This document shows, one piece after another, positions 19,133 through 27,417 of a stretch of DNA of 64,000 nt. The notes under the pieces were generated by a model, which was not told where the DNA came from, did not search any database, and saw nothing but the letters and a program-made list of their open reading frames with translations. Each line of letters opens with the position of its first letter. Positions within the stretch are counted from its first letter, which is position 1. The DNA is taken from positions 1 through 64,000 of the forward strand of contig NZ_LNAL01000003.1 of assembly GCF_001483135.1 (NCBI RefSeq), in the 5' to 3' direction. The position numbers were made by a program, and so were the translations under genes. The stretch comes from Solirubrum puertoriconensis (GTDB taxonomy: Bacteria; Bacteroidota; Bacteroidia; Cytophagales; Hymenobacteraceae).

Positions 19133-21067
19133 CTAGTGGCGAATGGAGATGTTGCGCACCATGTACTCGCTGCCCTTCGTCACTTTCAGGGTGTGAATAC
19201 CGGCGGCTAAGTGCGAAAGTTCGAGCTTGTTCTCGAAGTTGTCGCGCGCTGCGCTGCTGTACACCCGCTGACCTAGGGAGTTAAGCACCTCTACCTTCAA
19301 GCCTTCCTTGGCATTGGCGCCGCGCACATCCAGCGAGAAGCTACCATTGCTGGGGTTGGGATACACGCTGATGGAGCGGTCAAGCACCTTTGAGACACCA
19401 GTGGTGGTGTTCATAACCGCCTCGATGATAAAGGCGCCCAAGTTCGATGGAGCTGTGTCCTGGAGGTTGTAAGCGGTAGTAGAAGCTGGGTCGAATGGCG
19501 AAACGAAAAAGAAAGTACCCGGGCGAGTGGGGATTTCTGAAGTTGTGCCCATTGGGAAATAGGCGCTGCCACCCACTGGTACCGAGCCCTGAACCAGACC
19601 TACGTAGAAGTTTCCGGCAGGGATTGTCAGGGGTGTAGGCAGGTTAAATGTCTTCAGAGCAGATATGTCGTTCGCAACAGCTACATAATCCGGCGTGCGA
19701 CCCAGCAGAGCACCGTTAGCGTCTAGTACAACTGCGTACAACGTCCGGCCAATGGTATTGGGATCTTCGAGATATACCCGAACTGCCGTTACCGCTTGTG
19801 GCGCGTTAGTATTGTACTTGGTGAGCAGCGCAGCTCTGGGGTTTGGAGAAGTGGCAGTAGCAACCGTATTTCCGCCTACACCACCACCAGCCGGACCGTT
19901 GATATCGGCTGCACCGAATATGTTATCGGTTACCGTTTGCGTAAATGTTTTGGTGTTGTTGAGGGGTTGATCGTCGTTCGGTACAGTTGCAGTGATGGTG
20001 CTGTTGCCTAAGCTGCTTGGCGTATAAGCAGGAAAGGACACTACAGTGCTGCCGTTGATTGGCAGCGAAGCAATCTGCTGCGTGTTGCTATAGGTTGTGG
20101 CGCCAGAAATAGTAAGCGTAACCGGGATGTTGGCTTGAGCAGCACCACCGGAGTTGCGCACCACCACCTGCACCGTGTGGGGTGTTGCTAGCCCTCGAGG
20201 CAGCTTTCCAAGGGCGTAGATGGCTTGAACCTCGATTTCATTTGGCGGCGCTGGGCGGAAGCGATAGGTCCGACCGGCGTTGGGCGGCGCCACATTGCGC
20301 ACAAAGTGTGCAGAAAGTGTGTTGCCCGTAACACCAACGAAAGTAGTAGTGCTCCATGGGTTAGCGCTGCTGGTCTTGGAGGCAAGTAGGCTGCCCAAAG
20401 TAGCATTAGCTTTCAAGCCGATGAGAAAGGGCTGACCCGATGGAGCCGCTACGCCACTAGAAGTCCAGGTGCCGTAAACGAAATCTATGTTGTTGGTGCC
20501 TTCGTACAGCTTTATCTGGAACTGCATGGCACTAAACTGGCTAGGAATAGTAGTTGTGCCAGACGTCGTAGTTTTGTCGGATACATTCTTGTACTGAATC
20601 GTGCACACGCGGCTACCTGCGGCCCCGGTGGTAAATACCCGATACTCCGTTGGGGTGCTTGCTTGGTTAGCAGCACCTTGTAGATCGATACCGCCAGCTA
20701 CGGAAATGATGTTTACATCAGCCGGGCTTGTGGTAAAGAAGTTAAATAAATTTGGCGCTGAAGGAGCGGTATTGCCAAGCTTGATAAAACCGTTCGTATT
20801 CAGTACAAATTGAGAGAACGACTGCCCTGCATAGTTGAAAGTAAATCCAATCTCTTGAGGTGCTGAATTGTCGTCGTCGGTATTTGCGGTGGGTATAACC
20901 GTACCATCGGTACCCAAGTCGGTGTAGGTACCGTTTAGGTTTTGCGCAAAAAGCGACGTGTAGTTTAGGCTTTGCGCTTGCGCCGCTATGCCGGATAGGC
21001 TAAGCAGACCTAGCAGCGCTAAACCGCGCCAGCTGCAAACGCGGGCGATGTTGGTTGAAAAAGGCAT
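19133..21067 (-). CDS. Secreted T9SS cargo protein with type A sorting domain
   Basis: A 644-residue exported protein. A signal peptide (GLALLGLLSLSGIAAQAQ) precedes a beta-rich N-terminal region (about 30-275). A CARDB-like module (about 280-385: VQAIYALGKLPRGLATPH, then VQVVVRNSGGAAQANIPVTL) and further beta sandwiches follow. The C-terminal 75 residues are a type A sorting signal: ISVYPNPSNGSFSLDV, VEVLNSLGQRVYS, HLAAGIHTLKV. It should be secreted by T9SS and cleaved by PorU. GC looks lower than in neighbours and the repeated small polar residues suggest a structural or adhesive surface role; the function is unknown. Confidence 0.9.
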   Translation of the reverse strand: MPFSTNIARVCSWRGLALLGLLSLSGIAAQAQSLNYTSLFAQNLNGTYTDLGTDGTVIPTANTDDDNSAPQEIGFTFNYAGQSFSQFVLNTNGFIKLGNTAPSAPNLFNFFTTSPADVNIISVAGGIDLQGAANQASTPTEYRVFTTGAAGSRVCTIQYKNVSDKTTTSGTTTIPSQFSAMQFQIKLYEGTNNIDFVYGTWTSSGVAAPSGQPFLIGLKANATLGSLLASKTSSANPWSTTTFVGVTGNTLSAHFVRNVAPPNAGRTYRFRPAPPNEIEVQAIYALGKLPRGLATPHTVQVVVRNSGGAAQANIPVTLTISGATTYSNTQQIASLPINGSTVVSFPAYTPSSLGNSTITATVPNDDQPLNNTKTFTQTVTDNIFGAADINGPAGGGVGGNTVATATSPNPRAALLTKYNTNAPQAVTAVRVYLEDPNTIGRTLYAVVLDANGALLGRTPDYVAVANDISALKTFNLPTPLTIPAGNFYVGLVQGSVPVGGSAYFPMGTTSEIPTRPGTFFFVSPFDPASTTAYNLQDTAPSNLGAFIIEAVMNTTTGVSKVLDRSISVYPNPSNGSFSLDVRGANAKEGLKVEVLNSLGQRVYSSAARDNFENKLELSHLAAGIHTLKVTKGSEYMVRNISIRH

Positions 21068-21195
21068 GAAGAAGAGTAAGGGTGTGTAATACGGCCGAAA
21101 AAAAGTGGGTGAAAAAGCTTTTTTGAAGCTGTTAAAATTTCAGTTCTCAAAATGCGAAACTTTAACCCAAAACCCACCTCAACTAGTCAAATACT

Positions 21196-21999
21196 TTGAA
21201 TTATTCCCTCCGAATAGCATTTATAGGGGCCGGGAGAGTGGCTGGGCACTTGGCTCCTGCTTTGGTGCAGGCAGGCCACCAAGTTGTGGCAGTATGGAGC
21301 CGTACTCTATCAACTGCTCAGCAACTGGCGGACAAAGTAGCCGCTACTGCTCTGCACGGCGACAAACCTGATTTTGCAGCCGTGCAGGCAGATTTGTACC
21401 TGTTGGCGGTGCCCGACGATGCAGTGCCTACCGTGCTGCAGGCGTCAAAGTGGCCATCCGGAGCACTGGTAGCACATACTTCCGGCGCGTTGCCCCTAGG
21501 TGTATTTGCCGGTTATCCACAGATAAAAGGTGGAGTGTTCTATCCGCTTCAAACGTTTAGCCCCGGGCGTGCACTTACCTGGGATGCCGTTCCATTGTGC
21601 CTCGAAGCAGCCGATGCAGCGGGGTTTGCAGTACTGGAGGCGGTTGCTCGTTCTTTAAGCCAGCGGGTATTGCGGGTGCCTTCAGCAGCACGCCAACAGC
21701 TACATGTAGCGGCCGTGTTTGCATGCAACTTCACCAACCATTTGCTGGGCATTGCTGATGCGCTGTTGGCCGGCGCCGATTTGCCCGCCGATATACTTGC
21801 GCCGCTCGTGCGCGAAACCATTGACAAAGCGCAAAGCAACCCGCCCTTTGCAGTACAAACCGGGCCTGCCATCCGGCGCGATGCTTCTACCATTGAGGCG
21901 CATACCCAGGCCCTAGCCACGCACCCCACTTGGCAGTTGCTGTACCAGCAGCTTACGGCTAGCATTCAGCAAGCGGCCGAAACGGGCCGGCAGGCGTAA
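21196..21999 (+). CDS. Rossmann-like and DUF2520 domain protein
   Basis: A 267-residue protein. The N-terminal NAD(P)-binding fold is RIAFIGAGRVAGHLAPAL, with VVAVWSR after strand 2 and LYLLAVPDDAV at strand 4. The C-terminal DUF2520 helical domain (about 135-260) contains HVAAVFACNFTNHLLGIAD. The family resembles F420-dependent NADP oxidoreductases, but no substrate is established. The only start that keeps the glycine motif is TTG 21196, with an in-frame stop at 21184. In many Bacteroidota this gene sits with a KdsC-like phosphatase and a UbiA prenyltransferase, as here. Confidence 0.88.
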   Translation: MNYSLRIAFIGAGRVAGHLAPALVQAGHQVVAVWSRTLSTAQQLADKVAATALHGDKPDFAAVQADLYLLAVPDDAVPTVLQASKWPSGALVAHTSGALPLGVFAGYPQIKGGVFYPLQTFSPGRALTWDAVPLCLEAADAAGFAVLEAVARSLSQRVLRVPSAARQQLHVAAVFACNFTNHLLGIADALLAGADLPADILAPLVRETIDKAQSNPPFAVQTGPAIRRDASTIEAHTQALATHPTWQLLYQQLTASIQQAAETGRQA

Positions 22000-22037
22000 A
22001 CATCTGAGCGGGTTCAGGCTTTATGGAAAGGCGTGCG

Positions 22038-22045
22038 TACCTTCG
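22038..22045 (+). promoter_or_regulatory. Probable promoter core of ferredoxin gene
   Basis: TACCTTCG matches TAnnTTTG with one change (T to C), a variant also found before purH. It lies 30 bases before the GTG proposed as the ferredoxin start, which suggests the GTG at 22033 is not used. Confidence 0.45.
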
Positions 22046-22074
22046 CGGCCGCATTTGTAACAGCACAGGATTCA

Positions 22075-22407
22075 GTGAAAGCCGTTAATATCACCTTCAA
22101 GTTTTCGGACGGGCAGCCCGAGCAAACCCACGTGGCCGCTGAGGGCGAGTCGGTGCTCGATGTGGCGCTCAACAACGGCATACAGCTGCAGCACAACTGC
22201 GGGGGCGTGTGCGGTTGCAGTACCTGCCACGTGTACGTGCTCCAAGGGGGCGACGAACTGCCCGAAATCAGCGACAAGGAGGAAGACTTTATCGACCGTG
22301 CGGTAAACCCGCGCATCAACTCGCGCCTAGCTTGCCAGTGTGTTGTACAAGCCACCAGCGAGAACCTCGTCATCGAGGTTCCGCCGCAAGATTTCCTAGG
22401 GCACTAA
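22075..22407 (+). CDS. fdx: 2Fe-2S ferredoxin, adrenodoxin/Isc type
   Basis: A 110-residue ferredoxin with the adrenodoxin-type cluster motif C-x5-C-x2-C in NCGGVCGCSTCHVYV (about 41-55) and the fourth cysteine in RLACQC (near 91). The acidic helix ELPEISDKEEDFID (about 64-77) is the usual partner-binding surface. GTG 22075 gives the normal N terminus (KAVNITFKF) and follows a promoter-like element. An iscX gene lies next downstream, which supports a role in iron-sulfur cluster assembly as electron donor. Confidence 0.9.
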   Translation: MKAVNITFKFSDGQPEQTHVAAEGESVLDVALNNGIQLQHNCGGVCGCSTCHVYVLQGGDELPEISDKEEDFIDRAVNPRINSRLACQCVVQATSENLVIEVPPQDFLGH

Positions 22408-22499
22408 TACTTGAGTTGGCAGTTGCGGATTGTCGGTCGACAGTTCGTACTAATTTCCGCGCACTGACAACTCGCAACCGTTAACCGAAAAATTTGCAA

Positions 22500-22739
22500 A
22501 TGACTCATTTCGAGCCGCCCATGCAGTGGCAGGACCACGAGGATATTGCCATGGCGTTGTACGAGAAGTTCGGCGACGACTTTACGGAAGCCAAAATCTA
22601 CCGCATCCGCTTCACCGATTTGCTCGAGTGGATCCTGAGCTTGCCCAATTTTGAGGGCACACGGGAGCAAGCCAACGAAGGCCACCTGGAGCAAATTCAG
22701 GCCAAGTGGGTGTACGAGTGGCGCGATAACCAGAAGTAG
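22500..22739 (+). CDS. iscX: Fe-S cluster assembly protein IscX
   Basis: A 79-residue acidic protein of the IscX/YfhJ family, which binds iron and the IscS desulfurase and tunes cluster assembly. Family features are DIAMALYEKFGDD, RFTDLLEWILSLPNF and the C-terminal WVYEWRDN. The winged-helix length is slightly above the 66 residues of E. coli. ATG 22500 is preferred over a TTG two codons upstream. It lies 92 bases after the ferredoxin gene on the same strand. Confidence 0.9.
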   Translation: MTHFEPPMQWQDHEDIAMALYEKFGDDFTEAKIYRIRFTDLLEWILSLPNFEGTREQANEGHLEQIQAKWVYEWRDNQK

Positions 22740-22752
22740 TAGTGAACCGCCC

Positions 22753-22802
22753 ATAAGCAGCAAGTGACCGGTAGCAGGTGTTGCCGGTCACTTGCTGCTT
22801 AT
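22753..22802 (+). terminator. Perfect 19-bp hairpin after iscX
   Basis: The arm 22753-22771 (core gcaagtgaccgg) is perfectly complementary to 22784-22802 (core ccggtcacttgc), with a 12-base loop. No T tract follows. It sits between iscX and the KdsC-like gene, which begins 21 bases later, so it may be a terminator, an attenuator or an mRNA-stabilising structure. Confidence 0.55.
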
Positions 22803-22823
22803 AAGCCATACCGGGTGCTTACC

Positions 22824-23297
22824 ATGCTTGATTTTTCGGCCATCGAGGCCTTTGTATTCGACGTTGACGGGGTACTGACCGACGGCACGTTGCTGGCGCT
22901 GAGCACGGGCGAGCAGGTGCGCAGCTTTCACATTCGCGATGGTTTTGCCATCCGGCACGCGCTGCGCCGCGGCTACCGGGTGGTTATCATCTCGGGCCGC
23001 CAGGAAGAGGGCGTACGCAAACGCCTAGAGTCGCTCGACGTAACGGAAATCTACCTAGGGGTCGACGATAAGCTGCAAGTATTTGCCGCTTGCGGACTCG
23101 ATGCCGACCGCGTGGTATACATGGGCGACGATGTGCCCGATTTGGAGGTAATGCGCCGCTGCCGCATTGCCGCGTGCCCCGCCGATGCCGCCACCGATGT
23201 TATCGGGATCAGCCAGTACATTGCCAAACTGCCTGGCGGCCACGGTGCTGCGCGCGAGCTGATCGAGACCGTGATGAAAGCGCAGGGCAAATGGTAG
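22824..23297 (+). CDS. kdsC: KdsC-like HAD phosphatase (KDO 8-phosphate phosphatase family)
   Basis: A 157-residue C0-type HAD phosphatase. Motif I is FDVDGVLTDGTL (about 11-22) with both aspartates. Motif II/III is VVIISGRQEEGVRKR (about 54-68), and motif IV is YMGDDVPDLEVM (about 96-107). Length and motifs match KdsC, which removes phosphate from KDO 8-phosphate in lipopolysaccharide core synthesis. Bacteroidota members of this clade may act on other sugar acid phosphates, so the substrate is an inference. ATG 22824 gives the conserved start; the longer frame crosses the hairpin. Confidence 0.86.
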   Translation: MLDFSAIEAFVFDVDGVLTDGTLLALSTGEQVRSFHIRDGFAIRHALRRGYRVVIISGRQEEGVRKRLESLDVTEIYLGVDDKLQVFAACGLDADRVVYMGDDVPDLEVMRRCRIAACPADAATDVIGISQYIAKLPGGHGAARELIETVMKAQGKW

Positions 23298-23360
23298 CCG
23301 CCGCGTTTACAATTCCTTAATATTAGCCGACTTTGATACAGGGGTTGCAAGTGTGAGATA

Positions 23361-23380
23361 TTCCGGTACATTTACCGGAA
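23361..23380 (+). promoter_or_regulatory. Leader hairpin before cold-shock gene
   Basis: ttccggta (23361-23368) pairs with taccggaa (23373-23380) around a 4-base loop, 31 bases before the start of the cold-shock gene. Cold-shock mRNAs often carry structured leaders that regulate translation with temperature. That role is an inference here. Confidence 0.35.
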
Positions 23381-23411
23381 CATTATTCACCTTTTCCCTT
23401 TTCGCGTACCA

Positions 23412-23606
23412 ATGAAAACAGGAACCGTCAAATTCTTTAATGAGTCGAAGGGCTACGGCTTCATTACGGAAGATGCCACCAAGGAAGATTTCTTCGTGCA
23501 CATCACAGGCCTGAACGGGCTGCAGATTCAGCAGCACGACCGCGTGGAGTTCGAAACCCGCGAGGGCCGCAAAGGCATCAACGCAGTTAATGTGAAGAAG
23601 GTATAA
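23412..23606 (+). CDS. Cold-shock domain protein
   Basis: A 64-residue single cold-shock domain (CspA family) that binds single-stranded RNA and DNA. RNP1 is KGYGFI (about 13-18) and RNP2 is DFFVHI (about 26-31). It begins MKTGTVKFFNESKGYGF. It has its own leader hairpin and its own downstream terminator, so it is a monocistronic unit, as is common for csp genes. Confidence 0.96.
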   Translation: MKTGTVKFFNESKGYGFITEDATKEDFFVHITGLNGLQIQQHDRVEFETREGRKGINAVNVKKV

Positions 23607-23641
23607 CCTACTATTACGCGCTTTTGCGCTACCCCTATCAG

Positions 23642-23676
23642 AAGACCCTTCCGCACCATGCAGGAGGGTCTTTTTT
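23642..23676 (+). terminator. Intrinsic terminator of cold-shock gene
   Basis: aagaccctt (23642-23650) pairs imperfectly with agggtctt (23666-23673), followed by a run of T (23671-23676). Confidence 0.75.
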
Positions 23677-23709
23677 ATGCGCGTAGCAGGGTGGGTGGGT
23701 GTAGGCATA

Positions 23710-23717
23710 TAGCTTTG
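23710..23717 (+). promoter_or_regulatory. Promoter core before UbiA-family gene
   Basis: TAGCTTTG is an exact TAnnTTTG match, 48 bases before ATG 23765 and just downstream of the cold-shock gene terminator. Confidence 0.55.
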
Positions 23718-23764
23718 CACCATCTGGCTTGCGCAGTACTGTAGTCCGTTGCTTTTCCGTGTTT

Positions 23765-24667
23765 ATGCCTACCCCCGTCAGTGCTTCTTTGCCCCCTGGT
23801 GTTGCCGCGCGCTGGCGTCACCTAGGCCGGTTGGTGCGCCTGCCCAACCTGCTGATCATGGCTTTGTGCCTAACGCTGACGCAGACCTGCCTGCTGTATC
23901 CGCAGCAGCCTTTGCAAGCACTCCTGAACGTGCGTTTCTTGCTGTTGCTGCTGGCCACGCTGTGCGTTGCCGCTGGTGGTTACATCATCAACGATTACTA
24001 CGACGTTAAAATCGACGCCATCAACCGCCCCGAGCAATTGGTGGTGGGCCACAGCGTAGGGCGCCGTGCCGCCATGATGGCGCATCTTATTTTATCATTC
24101 GAGGGGGTGCTGGTGGCGGGTGTACTCAGCCGCGTGGTAGGATTGGTAACCTTGGGTGCTGCACTGCTGCTGTGGGGGTACTCGGCGCGGTTTAAGCGGT
24201 TGCCGTTGGTGGGCAATCTGAGCATTGGGCTGCTCACAGCGGCCTTGGTACTGCTGCCCGAGCTGTTGCAGCGCACAGGAAGTACTGCCGTGTGGGCGTA
24301 TGCGCTGGCGGCTTTTCTGCTCACGGTAGTGCGCGAAATCATCAAGGATATTGAGGACATGCGTGGCGATGCGGCCCACGATTGCCGTACGCTGCCTTTG
24401 GTAATCGGTATAGCACGCAGCAAATGGGTTGCGGGGCTGTTTCTGGTTAGCCTGGGTTGGCTTGTGGCAGCGGCTGCTCTCGAGGGGTTTGCCAGTGGGT
24501 ATTGGCGCCTCGGTTTGTGGCTGCTAGGTGCTGTGTTGGGGCCCATGCTGATGATGGGTTGGCAATTGCTCAGAGCCGATCGGAAGCGGCATTTCGCCCA
24601 GTTGAGCCTGCTTTGCAAACTCACGATGTTGGCAGGCGTGCTCTCCATGCTGGTGCTCGGGCGTTAG
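23765..24667 (+). CDS. UbiA-family prenyltransferase
   Basis: A 300-residue membrane prenyltransferase with about nine TM helices. The two aspartate-rich motifs are NDYYDVKIDAINRP (about 80-93) and DIEDMRGDAAHDC (about 199-211). They bind prenyl diphosphate through magnesium. Bacteroidota proteins of this clade are often named geranylgeranylglycerol-phosphate geranylgeranyltransferase, but the acceptor in this group is not settled. ATG 23765 follows an exact promoter core. Confidence 0.85.
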   Translation: MPTPVSASLPPGVAARWRHLGRLVRLPNLLIMALCLTLTQTCLLYPQQPLQALLNVRFLLLLLATLCVAAGGYIINDYYDVKIDAINRPEQLVVGHSVGRRAAMMAHLILSFEGVLVAGVLSRVVGLVTLGAALLLWGYSARFKRLPLVGNLSIGLLTAALVLLPELLQRTGSTAVWAYALAAFLLTVVREIIKDIEDMRGDAAHDCRTLPLVIGIARSKWVAGLFLVSLGWLVAAAALEGFASGYWRLGLWLLGAVLGPMLMMGWQLLRADRKRHFAQLSLLCKLTMLAGVLSMLVLGR

Positions 24668-24788
24668 CGCACCTAGGTAGGGGCAACCGCAAGGGGCAGA
24701 GGGCCGTTAGCTCATCGTTGCTCACTCGCTGCGGTTGGCAGAGCGGCCCAAGCGCCGTTGTTGCCCGCGGCTCATTCGCACCTACTAC

Positions 24789-25976
24789 ATGTTACTCCGG
24801 CTTTGCCTCGTGTCTGGGTTGTGCCTTGCGGCCTTATCGTCGGCCCGTGCCCAAACCCCAGACTCTACTGCCACACCTGTTGGGCAGCCCGTTACCACTC
24901 AGCAAACACCACCAGCCACCACGCAGCCACCGAAAGATCCACGTGATAAGCCCAGCTTTATTCCGGCGCCTGTGTTGTTCTACGAGCCCGAAACGGGTGT
25001 AGCCGCCGGTGCCACTTTTCTGCCTACCTGGCGCCACGGCCGCGACACTACGGTGCGCAAATCAAACGGGCGCATAGGAGGGTGGTATTCCCAGAAAAAG
25101 CAGCTCAACCTGCAGCTCTCGCACACCATCTTCACGCGGCAGGAGCGCTACTTGGTTATGGGCGACATTCTGTTCTACGATTACCCTATTTTCTTCTACG
25201 GCATCGGCAACGATACCAAGGAGAGCAACGAAAGCGAAATCTCCTACAAGTTGCTGATTGTGCAGCAGCGTGGGCTTAAGCGCTTCCGACCATTTTGGTT
25301 TGCCGGTGCCACTTACCGCCTCACCGATATGCGCAGCATCAAGGCAGATAAGCCTACGGTGAACGATGGCGATACGCCCAACTTGTTGCTGGGGCTTACG
25401 GAGCGCGAGCGGCAGCCAACCCTTATTTCGGGATTGGGCCCAACCATCATTCACGATAGCCGCGACAACATCCTGAGTTCATTCACGGGTGATTACCTCG
25501 AAGCGCAGGCCCTGTTCAATGGTAAAGGCCTGGGTAGCGACTATTCTTTTACGCGCTATTTGCTCGATGCACGCCACTACCAACCGCTCTTTGGCACCGC
25601 CAATACCATTTGGGCATCGCAGGTTATCGGGCAGTTCCACAGCGGCACGGTACCCTTTCGCGAGCTGGCCAACCTAGGCGGCATTAGCCTGCTGCGCGGT
25701 ATTTACGAAGGCCGCTTTCGCGACCGGCAGCTGGTAGCGGCGCAAACCGAAATTCGTCAGCACCTGTTCTGGCGTATCAACGGGGCTGTATTTGCGGGGG
25801 TAGGCCAAGTAGCTCCCCACGTCAACGACCTAGGGTTTGATCGGTTCAACTTTGCTGGCGGGGCCGGCATCCGCTTTCAGTTCAACCGGCGCGACCGGAT
25901 TAATGTGCGCTTCGACTATGGCGTAGGCTCGGGCGGGAATAGCGGGCTGTACTTCGGCGTGAACGAAGCCTTCTGA
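24789..25976 (+). CDS. Outer-membrane beta-barrel protein (bacterial surface antigen/BamA-like), copy 1
   Basis: A 395-residue exported protein. The signal peptide ends at SSARAQ, a Thr/Pro/Gln-rich linker spans about 23-55, and a 16-strand-like barrel follows, ending GLYFGVNEAF with terminal Phe. Barrel landmarks are YEPETGVAAGATFLP, FYGIGNDT, FRELANLGGISLLRGIYEGRFRDRQ (equivalent to the RGY loop of BamA/TamA barrels). No POTRA domain is present, so it is not BamA itself. It is followed by a paralogue in tandem. The role is unknown; it could be a transport or assembly barrel. Confidence 0.83.
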   Translation: MLLRLCLVSGLCLAALSSARAQTPDSTATPVGQPVTTQQTPPATTQPPKDPRDKPSFIPAPVLFYEPETGVAAGATFLPTWRHGRDTTVRKSNGRIGGWYSQKKQLNLQLSHTIFTRQERYLVMGDILFYDYPIFFYGIGNDTKESNESEISYKLLIVQQRGLKRFRPFWFAGATYRLTDMRSIKADKPTVNDGDTPNLLLGLTERERQPTLISGLGPTIIHDSRDNILSSFTGDYLEAQALFNGKGLGSDYSFTRYLLDARHYQPLFGTANTIWASQVIGQFHSGTVPFRELANLGGISLLRGIYEGRFRDRQLVAAQTEIRQHLFWRINGAVFAGVGQVAPHVNDLGFDRFNFAGGAGIRFQFNRRDRINVRFDYGVGSGGNSGLYFGVNEAF

Positions 25977-26083
25977 CCTAGGCAGCCCAGGCACGAAACT
26001 GCGCCCCACAAGTTCACCTATTCACAGCATTATTCCTGTACATTTAGCAGCCGTCCGAGTTGGGCGGCTGCTATTTTACGTTG

Positions 26084-27256
26084 ATGCGTAGCCGTTTACT
26101 TCTGCTCGCGCTTGGGTTGCTGCAGGTTGCCACCCACACCTCCAAAGCCCAAATCCTGCCACCGCCACCTGCCGCCGATGAGCCTGCTGCCGTCCCGCCG
26201 CAGGCTGCTCCGCGCAAGGAGCGCCGCGTTAAGGTAGCCGCACTGCCCATTGTGTTTTCGCAGCCCGAAACGGGAATTGCGTACGGAGCGGCGGTGCTGC
26301 CGGTGTGGCGCTTTGGCACCGATACGGCCACGCGCAGCTCTACGGCGCGGTTGCTGGGGTATTACACCCAAAAAAAGCAGTCGAGTGCCTCGCTTACCTA
26401 CAACATCTTCACCGCCGGCGAAAAGTGGGCCCTTAGCGGTGAGGTGTTCTACTTCAATTTGCCCATTTACTACTACGGCATCGGCAACGACACGCGCAAA
26501 ACCGACAAGAGCGACATATCCTATAAGGTTGTAATTGCGACGCAGCGGGTACTCAAAAACCTACGCCCCCACGTGTTTGCGGGCCTGAGCTACCGCCTCA
26601 CCGATCTGCACCATATCCGCATCGACGACCCGCTTACCGACGATGCCTCGCGCCCCAATCTGTTGCTCGAGCGCGATGCCCGGGAGCGGCAAACCACCGT
26701 TACCTCGGGCGTGGGCCCCACATTCCTGTACGACAACCGCGACAACATCCTCAGCGCTTGGCGCGGCAGCTACCTCGAGGCCACTTCGCTCTTTATGGGG
26801 CGCTACCTAGGCAGCGACTATGGCTTCACGCGTTTGTCGGTGGATGCGCGGCATTTTCGGCCGTTGCGCCGTGGCTCTACCAATACCATTCTGGCGGGGC
26901 AGGTGCTAGGGCAATTTCATTCGGGGCAGGTGCCCTTTCGGGAGCTGGCTAACCTAGGCGGCGAAAAAATGCTGCGCGGCATTTACGAGGGCCGCTTCCG
27001 CGACCGGCAAATGATAGCCGCCCAACTCGAGCTACGCCAAAAGCTGTTCTGGCGCCTAGGCGGTGTGGTGTTTGGCGCTGCCGGGCAGGTGCACGAGCAG
27101 CTCGATCAGTTCCGCGTCAACGACTTCAACGTGGCCGCCGGCGCCGGTTTGCGCATCGCCGTCAATCGTAAAGACCGGCTAGCCATCCGCATCGACTACG
27201 CCGTAGGCTCGGGGCAATCGAGCGGGTTATACTTCGCTTTCAACGAAGCGTTCTAG
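26084..27256 (+). CDS. Outer-membrane beta-barrel protein (bacterial surface antigen/BamA-like), copy 2
   Basis: A 390-residue paralogue of the preceding gene. It has a signal peptide ending near THTSKAQ, a Pro/Ala-rich linker (LPPPPAADEPAAVPPQ) and a barrel sharing the blocks FSQPETGIAYGA, YYGIGNDTRK, FRELANLGGEKMLRGIYEG and GSGQSSGLYFAFNEAF. The barrel is similar throughout while the linkers differ, as expected after tandem duplication. The 107 bases between the copies hold no strong terminator, so they may be co-transcribed. Function unknown. Confidence 0.83.
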   Translation: MRSRLLLLALGLLQVATHTSKAQILPPPPAADEPAAVPPQAAPRKERRVKVAALPIVFSQPETGIAYGAAVLPVWRFGTDTATRSSTARLLGYYTQKKQSSASLTYNIFTAGEKWALSGEVFYFNLPIYYYGIGNDTRKTDKSDISYKVVIATQRVLKNLRPHVFAGLSYRLTDLHHIRIDDPLTDDASRPNLLLERDARERQTTVTSGVGPTFLYDNRDNILSAWRGSYLEATSLFMGRYLGSDYGFTRLSVDARHFRPLRRGSTNTILAGQVLGQFHSGQVPFRELANLGGEKMLRGIYEGRFRDRQMIAAQLELRQKLFWRLGGVVFGAAGQVHEQLDQFRVNDFNVAAGAGLRIAVNRKDRLAIRIDYAVGSGQSSGLYFAFNEAF

Positions 27257-27354
27257 CATGCTATACCTCTGCTATAGGCTTAATTGATCAAAGTTTTAAC
27301 CAACGATTACTGTCGACCTAGGGCCGCAGATAACAATTCGGTAACGTAGCTGGG

Positions 27355-27385
27355 TTGAGTGAGCCGGCGGCAGGGGCTACCTTCG
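27355..27385 (+). promoter_or_regulatory. Probable purH promoter
   Basis: TTG (27355-27357), 20 bases, then TACCTTCG (27378-27385), one change from the TAnnTTTG consensus. It lies 33 bases before the purH ATG. No purine-type riboswitch is recognisable in the leader. Confidence 0.55.
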
Positions 27386-27417
27386 CCCCGCGTTTCACCC
27401 CAATTTCCCTGCTTGCT

